DNA of 23,579 bases from a virus. The stretch is taken from positions 1-23,579 of the IMG/VR virus record IMGVR_UViG_3300010885_032927. One strand, given 5' to 3'. Every line of letters begins with the position of its first letter. Position 1 is the first letter of the stretch. The notes under the pieces were generated by a model. The model was not told the origin of the DNA, made no database searches, and worked only from the letters and a program-made list of their open reading frames with translations. The position numbers and the translations under genes were made by a program. Below, piece after piece: positions 12,290 through 20,362 of this stretch.

Positions 12290-14316
12290 CTTTTTCTTAT
12301 AACTTTCTTCCCATCTTTGAATTTGACATCCCCATTTTCACTGATTAACGTGTATTCAATATTTTCTTGGATGTTACTCTTAAGAACTTCTTCCGAGATA
12401 AAATCTTCTATTTTATCCTGAATAGCTCTTTTTAGTGGACGAGCCCCGTACATCTCATCAAACCCAACCTCAGAAATCATGTCAATAATAGAGTCATCAA
12501 ATTTAATATTATATTTAAGCCCTGTTAATCTTTCAGATAAAACATTCAACTCAAGTTTAACAATTTTCTTAACATCTTCTTTCACTAATGAATTGAAAAT
12601 GATAACTTCATCAATACGATTTAAAAATTCAGGTGCGAAAAACTTCTTAAGTTCTTTCTTCAAAACTTCTCTTTTTTGTTCTTCCTCAACATAAGAACTT
12701 GAGTTAGTTTTAAAACCTACACCAGCTCCAAAATCTTGTAGTTTTTTAACTCCAACATTCGATGTCATGATGATAATACAGTTTTTGAAATTAATCTTTC
12801 TTCCCATACCATCAGTAAGGTGACCGTCATCCAACACTTGTAATAATGTTGAGAATATGTCTTTGTTTGCCTTTTCAATCTCGTCAAACAAAATTACCGA
12901 GTAAGGTTTGTTCTTAACTTGTTCAGTTAATTGACCACCTTCATCATAACCTACATATCCTGGAGGTGCCCCAATTAATCTTGAAATACTATGTTTTTCT
13001 TGGTATTCAGACATGTCCACACGAATCATATTTTCTTCACTACCAAACATTTGTTTTGCCAATTGTTTTGCCAAGTAGGTTTTACCCACACCAGTTGAAC
13101 CAAGGAAAATAAATGAACCGATTGGTTTGTTAGGGTCTTTAATACCTAATCTGTTTCGTCTGATTGACTTAGCAATTTTCATAACCGCTTCAGATTGTCC
13201 AATTACTTTATCAGACAAACTACTATCTAATTGACTTAATAACATTGTTTCATCGGCGTTTAATTTACTAATAGGAATTTTGGTCATGTTTGAAACAACC
13301 TCATAAACCAACTCAATAGAAACTTCTTTCTTCTTAACTTGAAGTTCATCTTCAAATTTTTTCTTCTCAATATCTAATTTATTAAGAATACGTTTTTCTT
13401 TATCACGTAAGTTTGCCGCCTCCTCGTAATTTTGTTTTTTAACTACCTCAAGTTTTTCAATTTTAACATCCGCAGCCTCTTGCTTTAATTTCTCAATAAT
13501 TTCAGGCATTTTAATCTCAACCTGACATCTTGCACCAACCTCATCAATAATGTCAAATGCCTTATCAGGGAACTCTCTATCAGTGATATATCTTGCCGCC
13601 AAATCAACACATACAGAAAGTACTTCATCAGTATAGGACACCTTATGAAACGTTTCGTACTTATCTTTAACATTTTTAAGAATTTCTAATGTTTCTTCTT
13701 TTGTTGAAGCGTCAACAATAACCTTTTGGAATCGTCTTTCTAACGCTCCGTCTTTCTCAAAGTTCTTACGATACTCATCAAGAGTTGTAGCACCAACACA
13801 TTGAATTTCTCCACGAGCAAGTGCTGGTTTAAAGATATTTGATGCGTCTAAAGAACCTGATGAATTACCCGCTCCAACAATTGTATGAATCTCATCTATA
13901 AACACGATGATATTTGGAGCATTTTGTAACTCCTCGATGATTACTTTCATACGTTCCTCAAACTGACCACGATATTTTGTACCTGCAACGATTGAAGTCA
14001 TATCTAACGACACAATTCTTTTATCCATTAAATTTCTTGGACATTCACCGTTAAAAATTTTAATAGCTAATCCTTCTACAATTGCGGTTTTACCACAACC
14101 AGGTTCTCCAATAATAATAGGGTTGTTTTTCTTTCTACGAGAAAGAATTTGAGCTATCCTCGTAATTTCTCTCTCTCTACCAACTACAGGGTCTAACTTA
14201 CCTTGTTCAGCTAATTTGATTAAATCTCTACTAAAGTTATCCAACACGGGTGTTGAAGAGTCAGATGTTGATTTAGGTGGGTTATTTTTACCCCCATTGT
14301 CCATGGATTCTATCAT
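12277..14316 (-). CDS. ClpC-like double AAA+ unfoldase lacking the N-domain
   Basis: A 679-residue Hsp100 ATPase. The first AAA+ module has Walker A GEPGCGKT (70-77) and Walker B VFIDEIH (138-144). A middle region at about 284-312 carries a UVR-like sequence (VVKKQNYEEAANLRDKE) as in ClpC. The second module has Walker A GSTGVGKT (406-413), Walker B VILFDE (474-479) and the pore-loop GYVGYDEGG (453-461). VGF at 533-535 sits where ClpA and ClpC carry the [LIV]GF/L loop that docks on ClpP. Host ClpC proteins have about 150 N-terminal residues that bind adaptors; here only about 25 disordered residues precede the first module. It could feed host ClpP independently of host adaptors. No ClpP gene is in the window. 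The same window encodes a tmRNA whose tag would be a natural substrate. Confidence 0.95.
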   Translation of the reverse strand: MIESMDNGGKNNPPKSTSDSSTPVLDNFSRDLIKLAEQGKLDPVVGREREITRIAQILSRRKKNNPIIIGEPGCGKTAIVEGLAIKIFNGECPRNLMDKRIVSLDMTSIVAGTKYRGQFEERMKVIIEELQNAPNIIVFIDEIHTIVGAGNSSGSLDASNIFKPALARGEIQCVGATTLDEYRKNFEKDGALERRFQKVIVDASTKEETLEILKNVKDKYETFHKVSYTDEVLSVCVDLAARYITDREFPDKAFDIIDEVGARCQVEIKMPEIIEKLKQEAADVKIEKLEVVKKQNYEEAANLRDKEKRILNKLDIEKKKFEDELQVKKKEVSIELVYEVVSNMTKIPISKLNADETMLLSQLDSSLSDKVIGQSEAVMKIAKSIRRNRLGIKDPNKPIGSFIFLGSTGVGKTYLAKQLAKQMFGSEENMIRVDMSEYQEKHSISRLIGAPPGYVGYDEGGQLTEQVKNKPYSVILFDEIEKANKDIFSTLLQVLDDGHLTDGMGRKINFKNCIIIMTSNVGVKKLQDFGAGVGFKTNSSSYVEEEQKREVLKKELKKFFAPEFLNRIDEVIIFNSLVKEDVKKIVKLELNVLSERLTGLKYNIKFDDSIIDMISEVGFDEMYGARPLKRAIQDKIEDFISEEVLKSNIQENIEYTLISENGDVKFKDGKKVIRKRKGV

Positions 14317-14370
14317 ATTTTGTTTTTTAGTTAATTATAAGGATTAATTTTGTATTTTCAACTACAGGTA

Positions 14371-14396
14371 CAAAGGTAAGAAAAATATCTAAACTA
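14371..14396 (-). promoter_or_regulatory. Host-type promoter of the Clp ATPase gene
   Basis: On the minus strand TACCTTTG occupies 14371-14378. The -33 region reads AGTTTAG, a weaker match at slightly short spacing. A leader of about 50 bases precedes the ATG at 14316. Confidence 0.7.
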
Positions 14397-14414
14397 AAAA
14401 ATTTAATTTTTGGT

Positions 14415-14423
14415 TATATTTAT
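14415..14423 (+). promoter_or_regulatory. Candidate late promoter
   Basis: TATATTTAT ends four bases before the ATG at 14428. An ATG at 14422 overlaps the motif and is less likely to be used if the motif is a promoter. Confidence 0.5.
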
Positions 14424-14427
14424 GAAT

Positions 14428-14763
14428 ATGATAAAACACTATACCAAATATATTGAGACTCTTGGTGCCGACGAAGAACTTATAGAAACCTATAAGAATC
14501 TTAGACAGGCCTTTCAAAGAGAAGGATGGTCAGAAAAAGATTTAGAAAGACCACCATATTACCCTCAAGATATTATGAGGAACTTTCAAAGGTTTAGTAG
14601 TTTACATTCAAAATTATTCCAAGAATTAAAAAGTTTTTTTCCTGATATTGACCACAATGAGTTTGTTGATTATCTTAGTGGTAAATTACAAATAATAGAT
14701 TCAGAAACACCTTTACAAAATGGCAGTAAAAAAAGAAGAGATAATCGGGACGAAGATTATTAA
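14428..14763 (+). CDS. Small phage protein of unknown function (111 aa)
   Basis: A 111-residue, mostly helical, charged protein. I chose ATG 14428 because upstream in-frame starts (TTG 14410, ATG 14422) lie within or before the promoter-like motif. The sequence (MIKHYTKYIETLGADEELIETYKN, a PPYYPQDIMRNFQRF segment, a tail of KKRRDNRDEDY) matches no family I recognise. It begins the late rightward block and overlaps the KTSC gene by 44 bases, so the two are probably co-translated. Confidence 0.65.
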   Translation: MIKHYTKYIETLGADEELIETYKNLRQAFQREGWSEKDLERPPYYPQDIMRNFQRFSSLHSKLFQELKSFFPDIDHNEFVDYLSGKLQIIDSETPLQNGSKKRRDNRDEDY

Positions 14764-14962
14764 TGAGATTGACTCAAGTAACTTAGTAAAAACTGAGTAC
14801 GACACCGAAACCAAATTAATGGTGGTGGAATTTAAAAACGGTATGAAATATCAATATGATGCGGTTCCTCATGAAGTTTACACAAGATTTAGAATGAATG
14901 AATCTCAGGGTAAATTTTTTAATACCGAAATTTCTAAAAAATACAAATATACTAAACTTTAA
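14720..14962 (+). CDS. KTSC domain protein
   Basis: An 80-residue protein whose second half is a KTSC domain: YDTETKLMVVEFKNGMKYQYDAVPHEVYTRFRMNESQGKFFN and beyond, about residues 27-70. The pattern is a three-stranded sheet with a VP-x-x-VY turn and an S-x-G-x-FFN motif near the end. Relatives occur in phages and beside lysyl-tRNA synthetase, and the molecular role is uncertain. Binding of nucleic acid or a small partner has been suggested for the family. It overlaps the preceding gene in another frame and lies 30 bases before the fusion gene. Confidence 0.88.
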   Translation: MAVKKEEIIGTKIINEIDSSNLVKTEYDTETKLMVVEFKNGMKYQYDAVPHEVYTRFRMNESQGKFFNTEISKKYKYTKL

Positions 14963-14979
14963 TTATTATCAATACTCGA

Positions 14980-14990
14980 CTATTTATTAG
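14980..14990 (+). promoter_or_regulatory. Candidate late promoter
   Basis: CTATTTATTAG is followed by TA and the ATG at 14993. It is a variant of the late motif, with the same tight distance to the start codon as at 6218. Confidence 0.48.
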
Positions 14991-14992
14991 TA

Positions 14993-16288
14993 ATGAGTGA
15001 TTTAAAAAGTATATTAACTAGTTTTCACGTACAAGACGAATTAAATCCTAAGATTTGGGATAATTCTATGGAGAAGATGTCACCTAAAGTTAGGTCACGT
15101 CTACTTGAGATTGCTTATGAGTTCATAGAATTTTTAAAAGTTGATATTGTAGTATCGGACGTTATAATGACAGGGTCATTAGCCAACTATAACTGGTCAA
15201 AATTTTCAGATGTTGATTTACATATCTTAGTCGACTTTAATCAGTTCTCAAAAACCGAATTACCTTTATACGAAGAATTATTTCAACTAAAAAAAACCAT
15301 ATATAACGACAAACACGATATCACCATCTACGGATATGAAGTTGAGTTATATGTTCAAAACGAAATTGAGGCTCACTTTAGTAGTGGAGTGTATTCTGTT
15401 TTATTTGATAGATGGGAAAATGAACCTAAAAAAGAAAATGTTAAAATTGACCTTGAATTGATTAAAAACAAATCAAAACAATGGATGGATATTATTGACG
15501 GTGTTATTGAAAGTGTTCAGGATGAATCTATTGATGATACTAAAAAAATTATCGACAAGTATAAGAAAAAACTTAAGAAATATAGAACTTGCGGGTTGGA
15601 AGAAGGAGGTGAATATTCTGACGAAAACTTAGTATTCAAAGTATTACGAAGAAATGGGTATATTGAGAAATTATACCAATATCAAGATAATCGTATTGAT
15701 AAGGAATTATCATTGAAAGAATCTACAACAACTATCGGTGGTAATTTTAAAACTGATTTAGAAAACGGTCCAAAAAATCATGGTAGTAGAAAATTAGGTA
15801 ATTGGCAGTCGGATAACGCTTGGGATATTTTTGCACCTCCCAATACAGTTGTTAATTCATATACTAACGGTACTGTTACTAAAATTAGAGATACAGGAAA
15901 AAATTCTGGAAAAATTTTTGGAACACAAGTATCAATTAAAGGTGCCGAAGGATTCCCTGAAATTTTTTACACTCACGTTAAAGATGTAAAACTAAAAAAT
16001 GGTGATACTGTTAAAGTTGGTGATTACATTGGGGTTGTTTCTGAATGGGTTGGACATGATACAATGACTCACGTACACATAGGATTACCTTATGGTCAAC
16101 ATATCAGAGATTTGTTAAAAAATTCTGGAAAAATTTTTACCAATAAATTGGGTACTGATTATAAAGATGACAGTAATAATGACAAAACAGATTACGATGA
16201 GCCTGTTATTACCAAAGGTAGTGAAGGAAGTAATAAAGAAGTTAATAATTGGTTAGAACCATTATTATCGACATTAGGATTTAAATAA
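14993..16288 (+). CDS. Nucleotidyltransferase-M23 peptidase fusion
   Basis: A 431-residue two-domain protein. Residues 30-125 are a pol-beta-type nucleotidyltransferase: GSLANYNWSKFSDVDLHILVD with GS (61-62) and carboxylates D73 and D75, and a third acidic candidate near E118. A helical connector spans about 150-235. Residues 250-372 are an M23/LytM-like peptidase: NWQSDNAWDI (D278), YTH (H328), VKVGDYIG and HVH (H360, H362). The usual first zinc histidine of HxxxD is replaced by Asp (D274), so activity is uncertain. The C-terminus ends in LEPLLSTLGFK, nearly identical to the tail of the M15 peptidase at 6218. An envelope enzyme fused to a nucleotide-transfer domain is unusual. A virion-carried injection or wall-modifying role is my inference. 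Confidence 0.85.
   Translation: MSDLKSILTSFHVQDELNPKIWDNSMEKMSPKVRSRLLEIAYEFIEFLKVDIVVSDVIMTGSLANYNWSKFSDVDLHILVDFNQFSKTELPLYEELFQLKKTIYNDKHDITIYGYEVELYVQNEIEAHFSSGVYSVLFDRWENEPKKENVKIDLELIKNKSKQWMDIIDGVIESVQDESIDDTKKIIDKYKKKLKKYRTCGLEEGGEYSDENLVFKVLRRNGYIEKLYQYQDNRIDKELSLKESTTTIGGNFKTDLENGPKNHGSRKLGNWQSDNAWDIFAPPNTVVNSYTNGTVTKIRDTGKNSGKIFGTQVSIKGAEGFPEIFYTHVKDVKLKNGDTVKVGDYIGVVSEWVGHDTMTHVHIGLPYGQHIRDLLKNSGKIFTNKLGTDYKDDSNNDKTDYDEPVITKGSEGSNKEVNNWLEPLLSTLGFK
15898..15919 (+). repeat. Intragenic 22-bp direct repeat, copy 1
   Basis: Identical to 16117-16138. Both copies are in the same frame and encode KNSGKIF, 73 codons apart, within and just after the M23 domain. Confidence 0.9.
16117..16138 (+). 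repeat. Intragenic 22-bp direct repeat, copy 2
   Basis: Second copy of the exact 22-bp repeat. Neutral drift would normally break a 22-bp identity in such a diverged protein region, so a recent copying event is likely. Confidence 0.9.
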
Positions 16289-16330
16289 ATGATTCAATTA
16301 CGTTAGAACGATAACATTTTTGATTCTGAA

Positions 16331-16340
16331 TATATTTATA
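16331..16340 (+). promoter_or_regulatory. Candidate late promoter
   Basis: TATATTTATA lies 31 bases before the ATG at 16372. The intervening leader is A-rich and has no clear ribosome-binding site. Confidence 0.5.
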
Positions 16341-16371
16341 TATAAATTAATTTTAAAAAAAAAACAAAATA

Positions 16372-17718
16372 ATGGGAAACTTAAAACCAATTGGAAGTGA
16401 AAAATTACAAGGTATGGATAAAATCAATCGTATCATTGAAATTTCTAGATATAACGAAAATACTCCGACGCCTATAAATGAAGATAAATCAATCGAATAT
16501 AGAAAGACTTTATCTGACGGAAACAATTATCTAATTGTTAAAGAAAAAAATGGATATGTGATTAAAAAATCACTAACCGAATCTGCTGGTGAAAATGATT
16601 ACTTAGAACCAATGAAAAATAGAAAATACTATTCTTCTTATTCACAAGCATTCAAACGTCTTAACTTAATTGCTAAAGAGGTTAATGTTAATGAAGGGTA
16701 TGAATCAAATGTTTCATTATTTGGTGAGAGTGATATTGATGAAAAAGCAGCAACAAAATACATTTTAAAAATGGGTGAAACTAAGGAACAAGCGGCTCCC
16801 GCACCTGCTCCCGCACCTGCTCCCGCTCCCGCTCCCGCTCCTTCACCTGCTCCCGCACCTGCACCTGCACCGACAGATGACTTAGGTATGGAGGATGAAT
16901 TAGGTATGGAAGAACCTGAAGGTGACGAAATGGAACAACCTGAAGAGGATGAAGTTATAACATTAAAAGTTATTCAAAAATTAACAGGTAAATTAGCTCA
17001 GAAGTTAAGAGCTTTCCAAGATACTCAAGAAGATGAGGAACCAATGACATCTAAGGACATTAAATATGTTGTTAATTCTATATTATCAGCATTAAATTTA
17101 GAATCATTAGACGAAGAAGATAAAGAAGATATTTTAAATAAAATTGAAGGTGTCGAATCTGATGAAGAATTTGGTGGTGAAGAAATGGATATGGAAGAAC
17201 CTGAAGGTGACGAAATGGGTATGGAAGAACCTGAAGGTGAAATGGCTGAGGGTGATTCTGGTATGTTTGATGATGAAGATGAAGCACTTTCTGCAGGTAA
17301 AAAATTGACGGATAAGATTTTTGGTGAAGGTCATTATGAAGAAGATGGTAAAGAATACCATTCAAAAATTAAAGGTGTTAACCCAAAACATGGTAAACAC
17401 ATGGAAGATGTTATCGAAGGACTTTTTACCGAATCTAAAGTTGACAATATATTAAAAAAATACTTTAAAGTTGAGGAAAACGAACGTAATTTAATTGAGG
17501 TTAAAAAACAAAAACTTAATTTAATTAAAGAAAACAAATCAAAAACAATTAGTAAAATTAAGATTGTTTCTGAAAGTATTTCTCAAGAAGTTGCATCAAC
17601 TAAATTGGTCTCTAAATACCCTAACGCTAAATTAGTAGGTAAAACAAATCATAAAAATTTAGTTTTTGAAATGAACAATAAACAACTTAGAGTTACTGTT
17701 AAAGGTCAGATACTATAA
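16372..17718 (+). CDS. Acidic protein with Pro-Ala hinge, possible head scaffold
   Basis: A 448-residue protein. Residues 1-138 form a mixed, probably folded head (TLSDGNNYLIVKEKNGYVIKKSLTE; Tyr-rich segment near 87-100). Residues 141-168 are an alternating Ala-Pro hinge. Very acidic stretches follow, repeating MEEPEGDEM-like units near 178-195 and 268-285, around a helical part at 198-255. The last 90 residues are basic and helical, ending in a small beta-like segment. High charge, flexible hinges and a place upstream of terminase and portal would fit a prohead scaffold or internal virion protein, but no family match is claimed. It shares one base with the start of the next gene (TAATG). Confidence 0.8.
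   Translation: MGNLKPIGSEKLQGMDKINRIIEISRYNENTPTPINEDKSIEYRKTLSDGNNYLIVKEKNGYVIKKSLTESAGENDYLEPMKNRKYYSSYSQAFKRLNLIAKEVNVNEGYESNVSLFGESDIDEKAATKYILKMGETKEQAAPAPAPAPAPAPAPAPSPAPAPAPAPTDDLGMEDELGMEEPEGDEMEQPEEDEVITLKVIQKLTGKLAQKLRAFQDTQEDEEPMTSKDIKYVVNSILSALNLESLDEEDKEDILNKIEGVESDEEFGGEEMDMEEPEGDEMGMEEPEGEMAEGDSGMFDDEDEALSAGKKLTDKIFGEGHYEEDGKEYHSKIKGVNPKHGKHMEDVIEGLFTESKVDNILKKYFKVEENERNLIEVKKQKLNLIKENKSKTISKIKIVSESISQEVASTKLVSKYPNAKLVGKTNHKNLVFEMNNKQLRVTVKGQIL
16792..16872 (+). repeat. Ala-Pro codon repeat
   Basis: A locally GC-rich run of GCN-CCN codons (GCTCCC, GCACCT units) in an otherwise AT-rich gene, encoding an Ala-Pro linker with a single Ser. Such runs expand and contract by slippage. 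Confidence 0.92.
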
Positions 17719-18128
17719 TGAGTTATTTAATATATGTTAATGAATTAGGCCCTAACTATAAGGGTGATAACATATATGAATTCATATTTTCTGACACTTT
17801 AGAAAAAATATGGGGGGATAATTGGGAATCAAAACCGTCAAACGGTTACCCACTACCACCTGATTTAGAATTCATACGAAAAGTAGGGAGTCTAAAAGAT
17901 GACCAAGTTACATTATCAGTTATCCAAAATTCTGATTATTTCTCAATGATGGATTCTATGGATGGAGTAATTGCGATGGCTTGGGAGAACGAAAGTGATG
18001 ATGTCGATTTCGACCATCAAAAAAGATTGGTGTTTAGATTCGGTGACGAAGAAACCACAGTCAAAGATAAATTATATGAACGTGATATCGTTTTAGAATT
18101 TGAAAAAAAGGTTGTCTATGAAAACTAA
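17718..18128 (+). CDS. Phage protein of unknown function (136 aa)
   Basis: A 136-residue acidic protein starting inside the preceding stop codon. It begins MSYLIYVNELGPNYKGDNIYEFIFSD and contains WGDNWESKPSNGYPLPPD, then a beta-rich part ending in LVFRFGDEETTVKDKLY. I recognise no function. The tight coupling on both sides (one base upstream, 11 bases of overlap downstream) and its place between the acidic protein and terminase suggest a morphogenesis or virion component with fixed stoichiometry to its neighbours. Confidence 0.8.
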   Translation: MSYLIYVNELGPNYKGDNIYEFIFSDTLEKIWGDNWESKPSNGYPLPPDLEFIRKVGSLKDDQVTLSVIQNSDYFSMMDSMDGVIAMAWENESDDVDFDHQKRLVFRFGDEETTVKDKLYERDIVLEFEKKVVYEN

Positions 18129-19026
18129 CCAAAAACAATTAAGATTAATACAACACGGGTTGAAAGCGTCCACTGTCACTAGATTAAGTGAATCACAAGT
18201 GGATATTTTGTTTAACAGACTTAATGAGTCTAAAAAAGAAAATAAAGAACAAGTTACTGAAGTCCCAACTAAAAAAAGTTATAAAGTAGGTCCAGCAGGT
18301 GGTAAGGTTGGTGATTTAAATATCACACAAGACCCAAACACTAAAGAAGTTATGGTTACTGCAACCGAATCTGAAATGTCAGAAGACACTGATTCTGAAA
18401 TGGATTGGTTAATGAAAGGTGATACGCAAGACCCTGTTCAAAAAGGACCTACAGGTGACGGTGACCCCGATTCATTACAAGAGTATAAAAATCTTGCAGA
18501 AAAATTTGAGTCTAAAAAACAACAAAAATATTTCTTCGCTAAATGTGGTGATGGTAAAACAAACGAACAAAAGAAATGGTGTAAAATGGCTGAAGAATTC
18601 TCTGACAAAACAAACTTTAAAAAGTTACCTGAAAAGAAAAAAACAGAAGCAAAAGAAAGTGGTTTAAATAATTTAGTTAATAAAGTTTCTGCCGCATATG
18701 CTGGTGGAGTAAAAAATAAGTTGAATTCCATGTCTCCAAGCGTTACCTTTGGTGAAAACGAAATAGAAAAAAAAATTATGAGAATAGTTGAAAAACATAT
18801 AACTCCAAAAATGACTAAAAGGGAATTTCTTAATTTAGTTAAAGAACAAGGTACTAAAACGGCACCATCAAGACCAGGGGTTAAACCTGATGTTGATACA
18901 CCATCAAAACCTTCAAAACCTGCAACACCGTACCAACCAAAGCCAGGTGTTAAACCAGCACCTAAAGCAAAAAGAGAGATACCAACTTGGTTATCATTTA
19001 AATCATTAGGAATTAAATTAAAGTAA
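18118..19026 (+). CDS. Phage protein of unknown function, low-complexity linkers
   Basis: A 302-residue protein read from ATG 18118, which overlaps the previous gene by 11 bases; an in-frame TTG 18 bases earlier is less likely. A short N-terminal helix (QKQLRLIQHGLKASTVTRLSE) is followed by a charged linker. The segment KYFFAKCGDGKTNEQKKWCKMAEEFS (about residues 140-165) carries two cysteines. A helical MRIVEKHITPKMTKREFLNLVKEQ then leads to a Pro/Lys-rich tail (PSRPGVKPDVDTPSKPSKP and similar). The modular, disordered layout is typical of virion or scaffold-associated proteins. The exact role is unknown. Confidence 0.8.
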   Translation: MKTNQKQLRLIQHGLKASTVTRLSESQVDILFNRLNESKKENKEQVTEVPTKKSYKVGPAGGKVGDLNITQDPNTKEVMVTATESEMSEDTDSEMDWLMKGDTQDPVQKGPTGDGDPDSLQEYKNLAEKFESKKQQKYFFAKCGDGKTNEQKKWCKMAEEFSDKTNFKKLPEKKKTEAKESGLNNLVNKVSAAYAGGVKNKLNSMSPSVTFGENEIEKKIMRIVEKHITPKMTKREFLNLVKEQGTKTAPSRPGVKPDVDTPSKPSKPATPYQPKPGVKPAPKAKREIPTWLSFKSLGIKLK

Positions 19027-19030
19027 AACA

Positions 19031-20356
19031 ATGAGTCTAAATCCAAATACAGAAAAAAATCTAAAAGTTAAAAAATTTTTAGAAAAAAAATTAGTTAGTG
19101 AAGGTTTAACCAATAGTGAACGTAGTCTTTTAAGTGAGTTAAAAAATAAATTAAAAGAAGCTCCTATTGATTATGAAGGGCCTGAAAGAATGGAACCTGG
19201 TATTGAAAGAAAAATTACGTCAAAAGAGACTCCATACAATAACTTCCCCGCAATCCCTAACATGGATATGGATAAGGATTATATTGAATTAATCTCTTCA
19301 AAAAGATTTAAAGATTCTGTAGATAAAGTTAGAAGAGCCATGGGTGACACCAGAGCAATCCAAGGAGCAAATCCATTGAATTCATTAATGGCGACCGCAA
19401 TGCAATCGTTACAAACGGTTGTATCAATTCAAATGCAAAACAAAGAAGTGTTAGAACAACTTGCGGTTGATTTAGTTATTAAAGAAATGGGTATTCCTGA
19501 AGGAGCGATGCAATTCGACGCAAAATTAGTTATGCAACCTATGGGAGCGTCTCAAGGGATGCAAGAAGAACCTGAAATGCCAAGTGAAGAAGAGATTGAA
19601 GAGTTTATGGGTGATGCCGAAACCTTTGATTTAGAAAGAGCAAAAAGAAGATTTATTAACTCACTTATCCAAGGTGCGGCATTTAAAGGAGGACACATGT
19701 TTAATTTAGTGTCAAGAGAACTTAATGATATTGACCCTAGATTAATGAATTTATACACCGTGTCACAATCTTTAATGGAACACGCATATTGGTTGTTTCC
19801 TGATATGGAAGGAATGGCTGGTGGCGGTGGTGGACAAATGGGGCAATCAGAAGTTGATACCGAAACAGACCCACCAACAGTAAAAGCGAGAGCAATGACA
19901 TTTCCACTTTTAGTTCATGAATTGGTTAAAGGTGTTTATGAAATATTTGGAACTCACGGTTTACCTGACGACCCAAAACAACAAGAAATGATTATGAAAG
20001 CTGAAGATACTTTGCCTGCGGAGATTTGGGATTCTAGATTAGGACCAATTTTTTGGGAAAAATTTGTAGACGCTTATCCAATGGAATTATTTGATGAGGA
20101 TATGAAACACATCCAACATTACTTATTCATGAGATTTTCTAAGTTAAATGCTGAAGAATTTTTCAGAGTTGCTAAACTTATACTTTCAGGTAACCCACAA
20201 GGAACTCAATTTATTCAGAGAATGGTTAATGAAATCGTTACTGAACTAAAACAATATGATGCTGAAGAAGCGTTAAGCGGTGATGATGACGATGATTTTG
20301 ACGATGATGGGTTTGATGATTTCTTAGGAGGTCTAGGAATATCAAGACCAAAATAA
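19031..20356 (+). CDS. Large phage protein of unknown function before terminase
   Basis: A 441-residue, mostly helical acidic protein starting five bases after the previous stop codon. The N-terminus is a charged coiled-coil-like segment (KKFLEKKLVSEGLTNSERSLLSELKNKLK). The centre has Met-, Gln- and Glu-rich segments, and residues 195-390 look like a compact helical domain (MFNLVSRELNDIDPRLMNLY, FPLLVHELVKGVYEIFGTHG). The C-terminus is a striking Asp run with Gly and Phe before LGGLGISRPK. It lies six bases before the terminase gene. A small-terminase or head-assembly role is possible from position, but it is much larger than T4 gp16 and no DNA-binding motif is apparent. Confidence 0.8.
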   Translation: MSLNPNTEKNLKVKKFLEKKLVSEGLTNSERSLLSELKNKLKEAPIDYEGPERMEPGIERKITSKETPYNNFPAIPNMDMDKDYIELISSKRFKDSVDKVRRAMGDTRAIQGANPLNSLMATAMQSLQTVVSIQMQNKEVLEQLAVDLVIKEMGIPEGAMQFDAKLVMQPMGASQGMQEEPEMPSEEEIEEFMGDAETFDLERAKRRFINSLIQGAAFKGGHMFNLVSRELNDIDPRLMNLYTVSQSLMEHAYWLFPDMEGMAGGGGGQMGQSEVDTETDPPTVKARAMTFPLLVHELVKGVYEIFGTHGLPDDPKQQEMIMKAEDTLPAEIWDSRLGPIFWEKFVDAYPMELFDEDMKHIQHYLFMRFSKLNAEEFFRVAKLILSGNPQGTQFIQRMVNEIVTELKQYDAEEALSGDDDDDFDDDGFDDFLGGLGISRPK

Positions 20357-20362
20357 TGAAAC

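Noticed and set aside
16290-16327. Terminator after the NTase-M23 fusion
   Set aside because: The hairpin (GTTA/TAAC) has four to five weak pairs, too little for a confident call; late genes probably read through.
17078-17537. Minus-strand frames opposite the acidic protein, and similar frames opposite 3537-3719, 18438-19046 and 20238-20510
   Set aside because: They mirror biased codons of real plus-strand genes (runs of His, Leu and Phe) and lack starts with any signal.
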